A stretch of DNA of 64,000 bases from Sarcophilus harrisii (GCF_902635505.1 NC_045428.1:228362107-228426106), one strand, 5' to 3'. Shown: positions 12,305-23,825, counted from the first letter of the stretch. The notes: a model not told the origin generated them from the letters alone. Program-made: numbers and translations.

Positions 12305-12515
12305 TATTGTAGAATAAGTATTAAATTTGGAACCAGGAATCATATTTACTGTGCTTTTAGTACTAGTGTGGCTTTAAACAAGTCAATCTAGCTCCTTAAA
12401 GCCTCAATGTTTTCATCAGTAAGATGATCATGAAGATAATGATGATAGCTAAAATTTATAGAGTTTACTATGTTCTAGACACTGTGCTAAGAACTTTACT
12501 GTTACCTCATTTGAT
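12305..12515. mobile_element. MIR fragments, opposite orientations
   Basis: 12305-12440 resembles a sense MIR ('caatgttttcatcagtaaga'). 12440-12515 resembles an antisense MIR/L2 end ('actatgttctagacactgtg'). Confidence 0.5.
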
Positions 12516-12585
12516 GAGAAAAATATCACTTCTAAAGACCCTATAAGACTGTAGAGGTATATTAGCTCATCCTGAGAAACTATTA

Positions 12586-12777
12586 CAGGGATCCTCAAAC
12601 TTTTTAAATAGGGGGCCAGTTCACTGTCCCTCAGACTGTTGGAGGGCCGGACTATAGTAAAAACCAAAACTGTGTTTTGTGGGCCTTTAAATAAAGAAAC
12701 TTCATAGCCCTGGGTGAGGGGGATAAACGTCCTCAGCTGCCGCATCTGGCCTGTGGGCTGTAGTTTGAGGACCCCTG
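12586..12777. mobile_element. hAT-type MITE, complete (192 bp)
   Basis: Terminal inverted repeats cagggatcctcaaact and agtttgaggacccctg bound a 192-bp element with internal 'gagggccggactatagtaaa'. The flanking 8-mers aactatta and aacgagaa match at only 5 of 8 bases, so the target duplication is weak. The length, TIRs and lack of coding capacity fit a non-autonomous hAT. A second copy is at 35771. Confidence 0.8.
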
Positions 12778-12879
12778 AACGAGAAGATTGTGGGTTATGA
12801 AGGCACAAAGATACACAGAAAATTAACAATAATGAGCATTTTGTTATTTTTCACCAACTTCATACCTTCAAGCTACAGA

Positions 12880-13008
12880 CCCTGATATTCAATCAATAAG
12901 CATTTTGTTAAACACCTACTATATGCTAGCTACCATGCTAAATACTGGGATATAAAGAAAGGCAAAAGCTATCTCTGCCCTCAGGGAGCTCATGTTCCAA
13001 ACAGGATT
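12880..13008 (-). mobile_element. L2 fragment, antisense
   Basis: 'aaacacctactatatgctag', 'ctgccctcagggagctcatg' match the antisense L2 3' end. Confidence 0.6.
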
Positions 13009-13012
13009 TATT

Positions 13013-13175
13013 TGGGAGTTCTGGATTTGGAATTAGAAAGCCTTAATTTCATTTGGGCTTTATTACTTACTACTTGTGTTTTCTTAAGTGGACTATTTAA
13101 CTAACCGCTCAGTCTCAGGTCCTCATCTGTAAAATGAACTAGATGTCCTCTCAGACACTTTTATGAGTCACTAAT
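13013..13175 (+). mobile_element. MIR SINE
   Basis: 'ttctggatttggaattagaa', 'tcctcatctgtaaaatgaac' and 'tagatgtcctctcagacac' follow the sense MIR order. Confidence 0.7.
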
Positions 13176-13419
13176 AGAAATTTAGTCTGTAGGACTGTGA
13201 CTTAAGACACAGATATATATTCTTGGGACTAAAGGATGTTCAATCAAAGATTTCTGCTTTGTTTTCCAAAATACTTGGGAATTGACTTCAGTATAATACA
13301 AGAGAGCAGAGAAAGGGACATGATCATACTTTATCCCTAGTTTCTGAGTTGGGTGGGGGATCATGAGCTAATAGAATGGGAATCTCCATTATTTCTTACA
13401 TATCCACACCTCCTCTTCC

Positions 13420-13640
13420 CCCTTACTAGCTGTATGATCCTGAATAAGTCATTTAACCTCTATTTCCCTCAGGTACCTCAAATAGAAAGTCGTGATGATA
13501 ATGGTTAACAAATAATAATAAAACAGAAAAATAATTACAGGATTATTCTGAGTAAGAGAATATTTGTAAAAAACAAAATAAAACTCCCTAACATACTGCT
13601 TGGCACCTAATAAGCACTATATAGATACTTACTCCTTTCA
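13420..13640 (+). mobile_element. MIR SINE
   Basis: 'actagctgtatgatcctgaa', 'agtcatttaacctctatttc' and 'tgcttggcacctaataagca' are in sense order, with an A-rich interruption in the middle. Confidence 0.65.
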
Positions 13641-13964
13641 CCCTAGAAAAGAATGCCTGGATGCTTTTGTGTCATAGAAGAGATTCTCTGACATGAGATA
13701 AGGAATATATGCAGAAGATTGACTGAAAAGCCTGATGCTGGAGACTATTCAAACTACATTTTCCAAAGCATATCTACTCAATGCAGCCATACATAAATAG
13801 ATTGGTACAACACCAGAATTTTCAGTAATTAACTCCCTTTTGTTCAAGAAGAAATGTTAACTAGCAAGGTGTCACCTAGCTTAATTGAAGTGGATCCAAA
13901 ATGCTAAGAGTTCACAATGTGAGCCTCTTAAGTTTCTGACAGTATATCATCCTAGAAAAAAGTC

Positions 13965-14345
13965 TGGATCCAAAAAGCCGGAGAGCTGGGCTTTAAAACA
14001 GATTAGGGTTGACATTTATTTTTCATGTGATCTTAGGCAATTAAATCTCTCTGAACTCAAATTTTTCCATTTGTGAAATAAGACTATGAGGCTTAGCCCT
14101 TATCTTTTTTACAGGGATCTCAGGGATATCAAACCAAAACAAAAAGAAAATTTAGATAGAGTGATAGAACACTGAATCTGGAATCACAAAGACCTGAGTT
14201 CAAATCCAGTCTCACACACTAGTTGGAAAATCACTTTAATTTCTATTTATCTCAGTTTCTTCTACTGTTAAGTGGGGAAGTGTTGCTGTGAGGATCAAAT
14301 AAGGTGGTATTTGTAAAGCCCTTAGCACTAGCTATTATTATTGTT
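13965..14345 (+). mobile_element. Two tandem MIR/CORE-SINE copies
   Basis: 13965-14095 ('gatcttaggcaattaaatct') and 14148-14345 ('gacctgagttcaaatccagt', 'tgttgctgtgaggatcaaat') are separate sense copies. The second keeps a recognisable B box. Confidence 0.68.
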
Positions 14346-14496
14346 GTGGTTGTCATTATTAGTTCTTAAATTACACTATTTTGTGGATTCAGGGAAGGCC
14401 TAGGTAAAAGTAAGTGGAAGAAAAAAATATCCTTTGGTATGAAATGGACTATCAACATTTAATCGGCTTGCAATACACCATGTTCCATGCTTATAC

Positions 14497-14523
14497 ATGC
14501 ACATGCACATACACACACGCATG

Positions 14524-14554
<31 letters not shown>
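14497..14554. repeat. (CA)n/(GCAC)n microsatellite
   Basis: Alternating 'cacatgcacatacacacac', 'gcatgcgcgcgc' and an uninterrupted CA run. The alternating purine-pyrimidine part could adopt Z-DNA (inference). Confidence 0.9.
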
Positions 14555-14639
14555 CCTGGAAGTCTCTACTTTCAAAGTGCTTACATTCTCAGGTGAGATA
14601 ATACAGGCTGTTCCAAAATGACTTACATTGAACTAAGAC

Positions 14640-14875
14640 TGTGTATAAGTACACAGATGATAAATACAGGATTGTTTTGGAAAGAGATTTCTTGCAACTA
14701 GGAGGATCAGGAAAGGCTTCATATAGAAGATGGATGTTGAGTTGAGTCTTGAAGAAAATAATGGACTTGGAGGTAAAGTGAAGGTGGGAATGTATTCTGA
14801 ATATAAAGGACAGTCAGTAGTACAAAGGTTTGCAGATGGGAAATGGAGCATGATTTGTAAAGAATAGCAAGACGG
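14640..14875 (-). mobile_element. L2 fragment, antisense
   Basis: 'ggaaaggcttcatatagaag', 'gttgagtcttgaagaaaat' and 'tttgcagatgggaaatgga' match the antisense L2 3' UTR layout, also seen at 48.2 kb. Confidence 0.58.
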
Positions 14876-15571
14876 TTTATATCCCTCAAAACATGTACCA
14901 AAAAAAAGTCATTAATTTGTTGCTTTTCGTGGAATCTTTTCTCTATAACAAAAATAAAAATACTTGTTTTTTCTTCCCTGAGAGGTGGAATCCCATCCCT
15001 AGATGATTCAGAAAGCTAAGGCTCTGGGGGATAAAGTTGAGGCTATTTCAAAATATAAGATCTCAATGATATAGAGACTTCCTAGTTATTATTTTAGAGT
15101 TATAAGGGCACCAAAAATTACTCACATGCCACAAATTCAAGTAATGTGGAAGATGACTTCGAGAGATTATCAATAGATTAGGTACCCAAACATTTACAGG
15201 ATACACTAAAGAGGAAAAGGAGTTAATGAAAACTTATAGCCTCTTATATCTAACACACCAACAGGCTATAAGTGGATAAATATGGAACTCACAACTGGAA
15301 TGCACCAATGGAAAGATATAGATTATTTAAAAGAAAACAGTCTATTAATATTATATGTTAGAGGATACAAGCTGGTGTGGAAATAAATATATGAACCTGA
15401 AAGTAGAATCTTGGTGGAGAGAGTCTAGATGAAAATAAAAGGAGAGAAAAAGAGGTGATATCATCAGACTTGACATTACAAATAGCTTCTTTATGGAAGA
15501 AATGTAATGAATTATAAAGCATGAGAGTCAGAAAGATGGACTGAGAGGCCATCTGGATCTAACTGACATGA
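14876..15571. other. Intergenic, no gene seen
   Basis: Unique-looking AT-rich DNA with no supported exon. Confidence 0.45.
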
Positions 15572-15800
15572 CAGAGAGAGTATTAGGTCTGAAGACAAGA
15601 AGACCCAAATTCAAATCTTGCTCATTTACTAGCTACATAAACCTGGGTAAGTTGAATAACTTCTCTCAAGCTTAGGGTTTTTTTTTTTTTTCTTTTTATA
15701 AAATGGGAATAATAACAGGACCTAGATGAGATAACATGCAAGGAACTTTGAAAACTTTAAAGTATTATAAAAATGTTAGCTATTATTATGATTGTGATTA
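15572..15800 (+). mobile_element. MIR/THER1-type CORE-SINE
   Basis: 'acccaaattcaaatcttgct', 'aaacctgggtaagttgaata', then 'aaaatgggaataataacagg' and the tail 'aaaaatgttagctattatta'. An internal T run has expanded. Confidence 0.7.
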
Positions 15801-16204
15801 TTTAGTCCAACCCATAAATGAAAGGAATTCCCACTATAATATACCTGACAAGTGGTTCATTTGCCATCCAACAGAAATCCAATCATTGGCTGAGACTTCT
15901 TGATTCTACTTTTACTTTTCTGATCTATTTCCTTCTCTCTGCTCACATCCTTATTTGAGAAAATGGATCAGCCATATAATGAGAGGGAAAAATTACCTAG
16001 AGGGAATCTGCAGGCTGCCTATGGGTATCTATGAAATACTAAAAGAACCATAAGCACTTATTCTAGGCTTTCATTACTTCTACCATTGATTACTGCAATA
16101 ATCTTGTTCTAATTTGTTCTAACTCTTTCTCTACAAGTTACAGAACTGCTATCCTCAAATACAAGAAAGGAAAAGAAATTTCCTTTGTTATTTATCAGTA
16201 GGAC

Positions 16205-16425
16205 CTTCATGATGACATTTAGGGTTTTCTTGGCAAACATACTGATACTGGAGGATATTGCCCTTTCCATGTCTAGCTCATTTTATACATGAATAAACTG
16301 AAGCAAATAAGGTTGACTGATTTGTTCAGGACATGTGGCTAAGTGTCTGAGGCTAGATTTGAATTCAGGAAGATGAGTCTATCTCAGGTCTAGCTGTCTA
16401 TACACTGCACCACCTAGAGGCCCTA
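16205..16425 (-). mobile_element. MAR1-type SINE, antisense
   Basis: 'gggttttcttggcaaacata', 'atgaataaactgaagcaaat', 'aagtgtctgaggctagattt' and 'cactgcaccacctagaggcc' give a near-complete antisense copy. Confidence 0.82.
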
Positions 16426-17535
16426 AATTCTTGATACAGACGATAAACCTTCAAAGGAAAGATGTAGTGATGGGATATTTCATCTAATCAAACATCTCCC
16501 AGAAGTGTCATTCCTCTAAAAGCAGATCAGGCCTCTTTAACTACTTCATATCTCAGAAAGTTAGGAAAGGCTACTATGACCTAATTCTGATAAACCAAAA
16601 AAATATGGGTAGCAAAGAAAAAGGGAGTAAAATAAAACAAAACAAAACAAAATAACATTGAAATAAATGGGTAGGGTCAGAATTATACTCTATACTTTTG
16701 GAAACTAGAATCTAAAAAGTTAAAGAAACAAAATAGATTATGAATCCATGGTCTAAGACCAAAATCAATGTGATTAAGGAGGCTTTAAATAAGAAATCAT
16801 GACAATATAATGACAAAGATCTAGATCAAAGATATTTAATTTTGGTAATGGCAGGGGTTCTTCTTTATTGGAGAGTGTCAAGAAAAGATCAGAGAATCCC
16901 TTATTGGATTTGTTATCAAGGGAATTTTTTTCATATGAGATAGATCCCATATCATTTTCTTATTGATCTTATTTTCAATTAGCTGATTTTGTCCTATAAT
17001 TGCTTAAGTCATGGTTCTTTGTTTCTGAACTTGGTTCAGAGTTCAGTTGACCTGTAATGACTTAATTTTAAAAATTCAGCTCTCCTGCTCAAGGGATTTT
17101 GTTAACCTTCCGAGAACATGTGAGAAAATAAGCTATCCATCAAAGACTGTCTGGTTTGCTGCCCAAAAGTCTGAGCCACTATGCCATACCTGGATTCAAA
17201 CAAAGACCACTTCTTAGTCTCTTGAGAGAAGAGGAGAGGGGTTTCATTGTTGGCATCCATTGTCAAACTTCCAATCAATCATCTTATTTTCTGCCTTTCA
17301 TCTCTGTAACCAGTCATGTTGCATTCAGTCCCATAATGTCATCTATCCTGTTCTGGTCTTTGTTCTGTACTTCCCAAACATAAAGGGAACTGTTATTTTG
17401 TTTCAGGTCTTTGGTATCAATGGAGGCAAGCCATGGATACATTTATTGACTGGTAGTATGCCCCTGTTAATAAATGTTATCTTGCTCTCAGATCTGCCTT
17501 AATCTACTCGTTTGTTAATAATCTCAACACATATG
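16426..17535. other. Intergenic or intronic unique sequence
   Basis: About 1.1 kb without a recognised repeat. Open frames of 75-80 codons at 17156-17502 lack splice context, and I see no known protein in them. Confidence 0.4.
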
Positions 17536-17970
17536 AACTAGATTAGGTGGCCACTGAGATTTCTTCCAACTCTGAGACACTGTGATTCTCAGATGAATTG
17601 TTAATTTTAGATCTTATGGTCTGATAATGAAAAACTTTTATGTTTCTGGAAAAAGCCTTAGTGTCTAGGGCAGAGGTAGATAGTGTAATATTAATGGATG
17701 ATAGAGAAAAAGTTCTCAAATCCTATTCTGCTTCTTTCTTTCTCAATAGAAGGGAATGTTCCTCAGACTAGAAACTCTGGAGTGGTGGAAAAGAAATAGA
17801 ATTAGATTCAAAGTCAGAGAACCTGGATTTGAATACTGTCTCTGCAATTTACTACTTATGTGACCCTGTACAAGTCAATTTGATATTTCTGGTTCATGGT
17901 TCCCTCATCTGTTAAAAAAGGAGGATTGGATCTTTAACCTCTAAATTTCCTTCCAGCTTTAAATTTAGAC
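17536..17970 (+). mobile_element. MIR fragments
   Basis: 17536-17593 ('ggtggccactgagatttctt') is a sense MIR 3' part. 17782-17970 ('gattcaaagtcagagaacct', 'actacttatgtgaccctgta') is a longer sense copy. Confidence 0.68.
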
Positions 17971-18034
17971 TCCCATGAACAAACACAATAAAGAAAAAAT
18001 GCTATCTTTAATTAAGAAGACACCAAAAATAATA

Positions 18035-18250
18035 ATATTAGTCAACAGCTGCATAGCATTTTAAAGTTTGTATTTTGTAATTTAGATACAGAATATCTAA
18101 ACAACTCCGAAAAGTAGATGCTATTCTATCTCTATTTTACAGATAAGGAAACCGAGGCTGAAAATACTTAAGTGACTTGTCTAGAATTATATAGTTAACA
18201 AACGTTTGAGAAAAGATTTGAACTGTGATTCCAAGTCTAGGAAGTGAGAG
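18035..18250 (-). mobile_element. MIR/THER1-type CORE-SINE, antisense
   Basis: 'gcatagcattttaaagtttg', 'attttacagataaggaaacc' and 'aagtgacttgtctagaatt' are in antisense order. Confidence 0.68.
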
Positions 18251-19694
18251 TTCTTATTTATTACACAGATGCATCTTTTGGACCAAACAAATTGTTTTCT
18301 GGGAAATGATTCCCCACCCCACCCCCAACTTCCTGGGTAGGAAAGAACAGGTCTAGGTCACAAGAACAGGTCCAATATAGAATTTAGAAATGCCATTTGA
18401 CTCAAGAAAAATCTTTGTGGAAAAAACAAAGCACATAAATTTGTATTGTATGAGGTCCTGTTTTTTTTTTTAATTCATGAATATTTCTCCCCAAAAATAC
18501 TAAATCTATAAAGTTTGAATTTGATCTTGCTATCAGAGTTATTTTTCTCCAGAATGATTTTACTATTAGTTTTGGAAATGAAAGAATGCCAACATTTTGA
18601 AGAATGATGAGACCTGTCTCAAGGTCAAGATAAATTCTCTAGGTTCAGATAATATCCACATAAACACATTTTCAAATGATTATTGGACTCAATTGATTCC
18701 TTCACCTACCTGCTGAGACCCAAGTTCATATTTCATCACTTCATGTCCCAAGACCAAGGTTCTAGCTTTTGGAATTTTTCCTATAAATGTATTGGATTGA
18801 AAAAAAAAAAAAAACACAAAACAAGACCAGAATCATTAACAGCTAGGTACCTTGTATATATTTAACCATCTTGGTTATTTACTTTTACCTCCCTAGATAT
18901 AGTACATATATTCCTGGAAAGTAAATTATATTTAAAATGTGCAAGAGGAACTAAGGAATCTGTTATGCAAAATCATTTGAAAGGTGAAAAATCCTTTTCT
19001 AATCATCCCTAGTTTATCTGTTTTGCAAGTTTTAATTTTTTTTATATTATCATGTCTTCATATTGGATAATATATTAGCTTTAGAATGCAAGACAAAAAT
19101 ACAGAATTAAAGAGGATATTAAAAAAAGCTTCTTGCATTTGGTTATATGTTATCATGAAATAGGAAAAAGAGAACACACATCTCTTTTGCCATTAGACAT
19201 ATTAGAGCTTTTCCATTCATATTTAGCTTAACTATTTTAGCCTTCCTAAATCACTGATCCAACTACATTATTCCCTGTATAATATAAAAGGCATCTAATT
19301 CTTACATAGCACTTTAGAATTTAATATTTAAACTTATGAAAATGTCTCTCCACTATTTTGAGAAATGGAGCCTAAATTTCTAGATTATACTCAAACTATA
19401 AATTAATTCCATTCTCTTCTCTACCTACTTTTAGGCTTTCCATTTTTCATCCTTTCTCTCTTTTCACCTGTTTTGTTTACTCAACTACTTTAGAGGTATA
19501 ATTAACAAATGTCAATTGCCTCGATTATTTAATATTTTCTTGTATTTCTGCTATATTTAGTTTTGTTGATAATCCAAATTTAAGAAAAGCTTTTTAAAAT
19601 TTTTTTCAAACTTTTAACTCTTACTGTATTTTCTTCAATACATCGAGAGAAGATATAAGAATCTTCTTTAGCATGCTAATATCCTAAACCAGGA
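18251..19694. other. AT-rich intergenic or intronic DNA
   Basis: No gene or clear repeat seen; short poly-A and poly-T runs only. Confidence 0.45.
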
Positions 19695-19876
19695 TCTCCT
19701 ATGCCAAAGGTTTCTTAAACTGGAGTTAATGAACTCATGTTTAAAAATAAAAATTTTAATAACTGTATATCAGTATAATTGGTTTTCCTTGTAATCCTGA
19801 GTATTTTATTTTATACATTTTAAAATATTATTCAAAGAAGTGGGTCCAAGGGCTTCACCAACTTGCCAAAAGGATT
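19695..19876 (-). mobile_element. hAT/MER-type DNA transposon fragment
   Basis: 'ggtttcttaaactggagtta', 'taattggttttccttgtaat' and 'ccaagggcttcaccaacttg' are the reverse complement of the element at 24405-24600. The exact family was not assigned. Confidence 0.55.
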
Positions 19877-21009
19877 CATAAAGGGGGAAAAAAAGATAAC
19901 CTAAGGCAAGATCAAATTTGCCACTGCCAAGTTTAAAAGTGCCAATTATGTGGGGTAGAGGGGCTCCTAGGGGAAAGAGGGCAACTATGCTATCCTTTTC
20001 CATCCTTTCCTCCCCTCTCCCCCCAATGAGGGAATACAGTAAGAGGTAAGGCCCATACATCAAACCTACCCTATCTCCAAGGAAATAGGAAATTCATGGA
20101 GAAAGGGCCCACCCACAATACCCAATGTATGAAGTGCACTGAGAAACTCTTCCCTGAGCCCTCCAATTAACTCACCTGAATCCAGCAAAAACTGCCTTAT
20201 GTTATCTTTTTTTCTCCACAGTCTTTCCAGGTCTGGAGGGGAGAAAAAAAAGAATTCAGATCTTGGAAAATTTGGCTGTCTTCCTTGCTTGAAACAAACA
20301 TCTCCTTAAAATTTATGTTCCCACCTCAAAACTTCTGAGGGTGCTTCTTGCTTGTCAACTAGAATGGAGCACTACTGGCAGAAAACGAGCATTTCCAGCA
20401 ATTCTTTCTCCCTCCTTTTGCCAAAAGGTAGAATTTAACTGTGGCTTACGGAAGGGGGCACAGTCCCCCATACCCGTCTTTACTCTCTTTAACCTCACAT
20501 TAGAACCAAAGGGAAGATTTTTCCCTCCCGCTGCCCCCCTCTCAGTTCCCCCTTTCCAATCTTCGCTATATACTATTACAGATGTAAATTTCTCAGTCAA
20601 GGAAAAAATAAATTTTTGATATTCTGCTGATCTATAGTTTCAGTGGTCACACCATTCCACGGAAAAAGATCCCTCTTTATTGCATAATTAATACTACATT
20701 CATCTAAAAGCTTTAAAAAAAATAATCATGAAGAACTAAGACAATGGGAAACCCAAGAATCTCTTTGCAAGAAGACTTAATTATTCGTCCCTCCTCACAC
20801 TCCTTTTCCTTCTCTTACGAAGGTATGAAAAACCTTTCCCCTTCATTTAATCACAGCTCTGACATCTCCCCGACACCCCCTTTATTTATGGGTTGCTACC
20901 CCATCCCCCATTCCGACCTCTTTGTGCAAGGAAGGCATCACCCGCTTTCTCCCAACAGCTGCATCCCTCTTTGTAAAAATCCACTTTCCCAGAAAAATCC
21001 ACTTTCCCA
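19877..21009. other. Sequence flanking the CpG island
   Basis: GC content rises toward 21 kb. If the minus-strand exon at 21275 is real, this is the start of its first intron. Short pyrimidine-rich open frames at 20341-20619 and 20744-21061 lack splice sites or homology that I recognise. Confidence 0.4.
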
Positions 21010-21274
21010 GGTTCCTCGCTTTCTAGTCCCAGGGCTCCCCAGGGGCGGCCATGTGTATTAAATGAGTAGGGGGAGGAGGTCACCCTATTCTCTCTCGATT
21101 CTGTGCTTTCGTTCAGCACGGGCTCCCCAGGGAGAATGCAGTTCTTTCCCGCCGTCAACCCGTCCCCTCTCCCCTCCCCTTCTGCCATGCCCTATCCCCT
21201 GGCCCGGGGCCACGTACCGGGAGCCGAGTGCGGAAGGAAGCCCCGGCAGGGGCGTGGAAGCCGCCTCCACTTAC

Positions 21275-21700
21275 CGCTCTTAGTCTGTCTCCGCCGCCGT
21301 GCTGTCAGTCCTACACCAGGCGCCGCGGTGTAGCTGCAGCAGAGGCAGCTCCAGGGCCTCAATGGTTCCGCCGCTACGGCCTCGTTGGGCACCGAGGGCT
21401 GTGCAGGCTGAGACGGCAGCGGCGAGATGCTGCTGCTGCTGCTGCTGTTGCTGCTGCCGCCACCGTCGCTGACTGCATCATCCCCGGTCCCGCCGCCGCT
21501 GCAGCCGCCACGCTGCCTGCTCCGCCGCTGCCACTCGCCGATCCCTCCCCGTTTGCCCGTCCTCTCCCCACCCCCGGCAGCACCCCTCGGGGTCGGGCTC
21601 GGAGCCGGCCTAGCTCCCTCCCACCACCCCCAGAGGCAGCCAGGAGAGCTCGAGGGAGTAAGGGAGGGGCCGGCCGTTAACAGCCGAGAGATGGACTTGC
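21275..21700 (-). other. Putative non-coding first exon with splice donor (gene unidentified)
   Basis: On the minus strand the exon ends ...AAGAGCG and intron 1 begins GTAAGTGG, a strong consensus donor, at 21274 leftward. The start is not fixed; 21700 is a guess from where CpG density and the GGGAGG-rich leader begin. No ATG-initiated frame runs open across the donor, so the exon is probably 5' untranslated, with coding starting in a later exon to the left or outside the window. It contains a (CAG)n-type tract and an upstream ORF (21374-21481). I do not recognise the gene. It could also be the first exon of a non-coding RNA. Confidence 0.5.
21374..21481 (-). CDS. Upstream ORF in the putative 5' UTR (35 codons)
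   Basis: Two adjacent ATGs open a short frame that begins MMQSATV, passes through an alanine/threonine run encoded by the (GCA)n tract, and stops 99 bases before the splice donor. It has no recognised domain. If the exon is a 5' UTR, this would be an upstream ORF that could lower translation of the main frame. Translation is not shown by the sequence. Confidence 0.25.
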   Translation of the reverse strand: MMQSATVAAAATAAAAAASRRCRLSLHSPRCPTRP

Positions 21701-21860
21701 CCGGCCCTTATCAACTCCAGCCTCCCTAACTTCCAGGCTCGGGCCTGGGCGCACCGGCCTATCTCCGCATCAGTTTCCCAGGCTGAGCCGAGCCCTGGGC
21801 TGCAAGTGCTCGCAATTCTGCTGATTCCCGGGTCAAGGGACCCCGCGCGGTAGCCCTACC

Positions 21861-22894
21861 TGTTCCCCTTCCAGGGCTGGGAGAGAGGGAAACAAATTAA
21901 CAGAGAAAGAAAACCATTTTATATTCTTTTATTTGTGGAGGCGGGAGGGGTGATTCTAGTCGGATTGTCACTGAGAAATCTTTAAAACAACAACAACAAC
22001 AAAACGAAATTGTCACAAAGTTTCAGTTTAGGCCGGATTGGAGGGATTTCAAACAGCGCAGCACAGTTTTCACTCCTCCTTCCTCCTCCTTTTTCTCCCC
22101 CCCTCTTCCTTTTCTTTCAATTCAACGGGATAAATGATCAGATTTGCAGAATCTGAGCCCAGAACACAGGAAAAATAGAATTCCAGCAGCTTCAGGGAGG
22201 ATTAGTGTTTCAGAGGCTAAAACGCAAGGGAAGCTCGAAGTGCAGGTGTAGAGTAAGTTTGTTGCATTTATTCTTTCCTTAGGATATCATTGACTCAGAG
22301 CTGGGACTTTAGGTTCAGCAACTTCATTTTACAGATGAAGAAAGCAAGAATTTCTTTCTTTCTCCAGAAGCTTAAATGTTTTGTGTTTATTAAGTACGCA
22401 TGATGGATTTACTTTTTGAACAAATAAAAAACATGGTTCTTTCCTTCTTTTATACCCTAAGAATTAAAAGACGTTTTCAGATTTTAGTTTTTTGGGGGTT
22501 TTTTGTTTATTGTTTTTTAGTTTTTTTTTTTTTAAGGTTCCATTTCTTTTTTGGTATAAATGGACTATCAGAGGGGAAAAAAGGTTAGTTCGAGTGCTAA
22601 CTTGAGGGGGAAACCTTTTTTTTTAAACCCAAGAAGGGCATTCTGGTGAATTTCTTAAGACCTTTCTTCTAATTCTATCTTTGTCATATAATTGATTTTG
22701 TGACTAACCCTCCCTGTCCCCAAAGCAACCCTTTAAGACTATAAATTGCAGAATAGTTTCAGTCTCTTTGTGTTATGTAATATAATATATAATGTGTTAT
22801 GTAATATAATATATAATAATTGTAATTCTTGCATCTTGTTCCAAGCCCTGTGAATTTTGATCTAGAGACAATGGCCTTGCTGTTTTTTTTTTTT
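21861..22894. other. Flank of CpG island, no gene seen
   Basis: Returns quickly to AT-rich sequence. Contains a repeated 'gtgttatgtaatataatata' motif at 22773-22816, T runs, and a short antisense MIR-like piece near 22325. Confidence 0.45.
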
Positions 22895-23825
22895 TTTTAA
22901 TTGGATAAACTAAAAAAAAGCATAATAAAAAAAGATGATTGCACATGAAACTGCAAATCTGTGAACTTGCTTGCTATTCAACAAAACTATCATGTACATT
23001 GTTTCTGTTTTCTTTTATCCCCTTCCTCCTTGGTTACTGTTAGGCACAAATAGGATATGTATATATATGTAGGGGTCGGAGAGATGTAAAATTATTCCAT
23101 ACATCTTTTTATCAGTTCTTTATGTAGATGCAGATAACACCTTTCTCCACATGTCCTTTATAATTAATTTAGGAATTTATAATAATCAAAATAACTTATT
23201 TGCTCAGTCATTCTTAAAGTAATATTGCTGTTACTGTATACAATGTTCTCTTGGTTCTGCTCATTTCTCTTCATTTTTTTGTGTGTGCAAGTTTCCCCAT
23301 GTTTTTCTAAGATCATTGAGCTCATCATTTCTTATAACATGGTAGCATTCTATCATAATCATTTACCACAACTTGTTCAGACATTCCCCAGCTGACAGGC
23401 ATCCTCAAAATTTCTTGTTCTTTGCTATAAAAAGCAAGCTGTTAGAAACATTTTAGAACATGTAAGTTCTTTTCCTTTTTCACTGGTCATCTTTGGAAAT
23501 AGACCAAGTAGTGGTATTGCTGGATCAAAAGGTATGGGTAGTTTAATAATACTTTGGGCATTATTCCAGCTTGCTCTACAAAGTGGTTGGATCAGTTCAC
23601 AATTCCACCAACTATGAATTACTGTCCCAATTTTTCCATATTCCTTCCAATAATTTTTGCTTTTCCCTTCAATTATTTTAGCCAATCTGGTAAGTGTAAA
23701 ATGATATCTCAAAATTGTTTTGATTTGCATTTCTCTAGGCAATAATGATTTAGAGAATTTTTTAATATTACCATAAATTGTTCATATCCTTTGACCATTT
23801 ATCAGTTGGGGAATGACTTATATTC
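22895..23825 (-). mobile_element. L1, 3' end and ORF2 C-terminus, antisense
   Basis: The minus strand encodes the C-terminal part of L1 ORF2 at 23425-23742: 'MQIKTILRYHFTLTRLAKI', then 'GKIGTVIHSWWNCELIQPL', which keeps His and Cys of the usual Cys-rich motif, then 'IPFDPAIPLLGLFP'. The 3' UTR lies to the left, with 'gcacatgaaactgcaaatct'. It is 5' truncated at about 23825. Other parts of ORF2 are absent. Confidence 0.85.

Larger units (their letters stand above)
21010..21860. promoter_or_regulatory. CpG island promoter
   Basis: The only long GC-rich, CpG-dense stretch in the window: many gccgcc, ccggcg and cgcggcg words in a surrounding sequence of very low CpG. It holds GC-box-like 'ggggcgtgg' and 'aggggcggcc', a nine-triplet (CTG)6TTG(CTG)2 tract at 21430-21456, and a splice donor on the minus strand. 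Such islands usually mark promoters of broadly expressed or developmental genes. There is no TATA box, which suits dispersed initiation. Direction is inferred from the donor; divergent transcription is possible. Confidence 0.85.

Noticed and set aside
12449-12829. Similar minus frames at 12449-12829 and 35765-35986 ('IPLTQGYEVSLFKGPQN')
   Set aside because: The shared peptide is the non-coding hAT MITE read in one frame, not a conserved protein.
21374-21481. MMQSATV at the start of the minus frame resembles the recalled N-terminus of LHX4
   Set aside because: Only seven residues agree; the following Ala run and stop do not match, and no LIM domain is present.
21427-21729. 100-codon plus frame starting with a poly-leucine run, like a signal peptide
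   Set aside because: The leucines come from the (CTG)n tract; the rest is Pro/Arg-rich CpG-island sequence without a domain, and the splice evidence favours the minus strand.
23425-23742. 105-codon minus frame as a host gene
   Set aside because: It is the C-terminal part of L1 ORF2.
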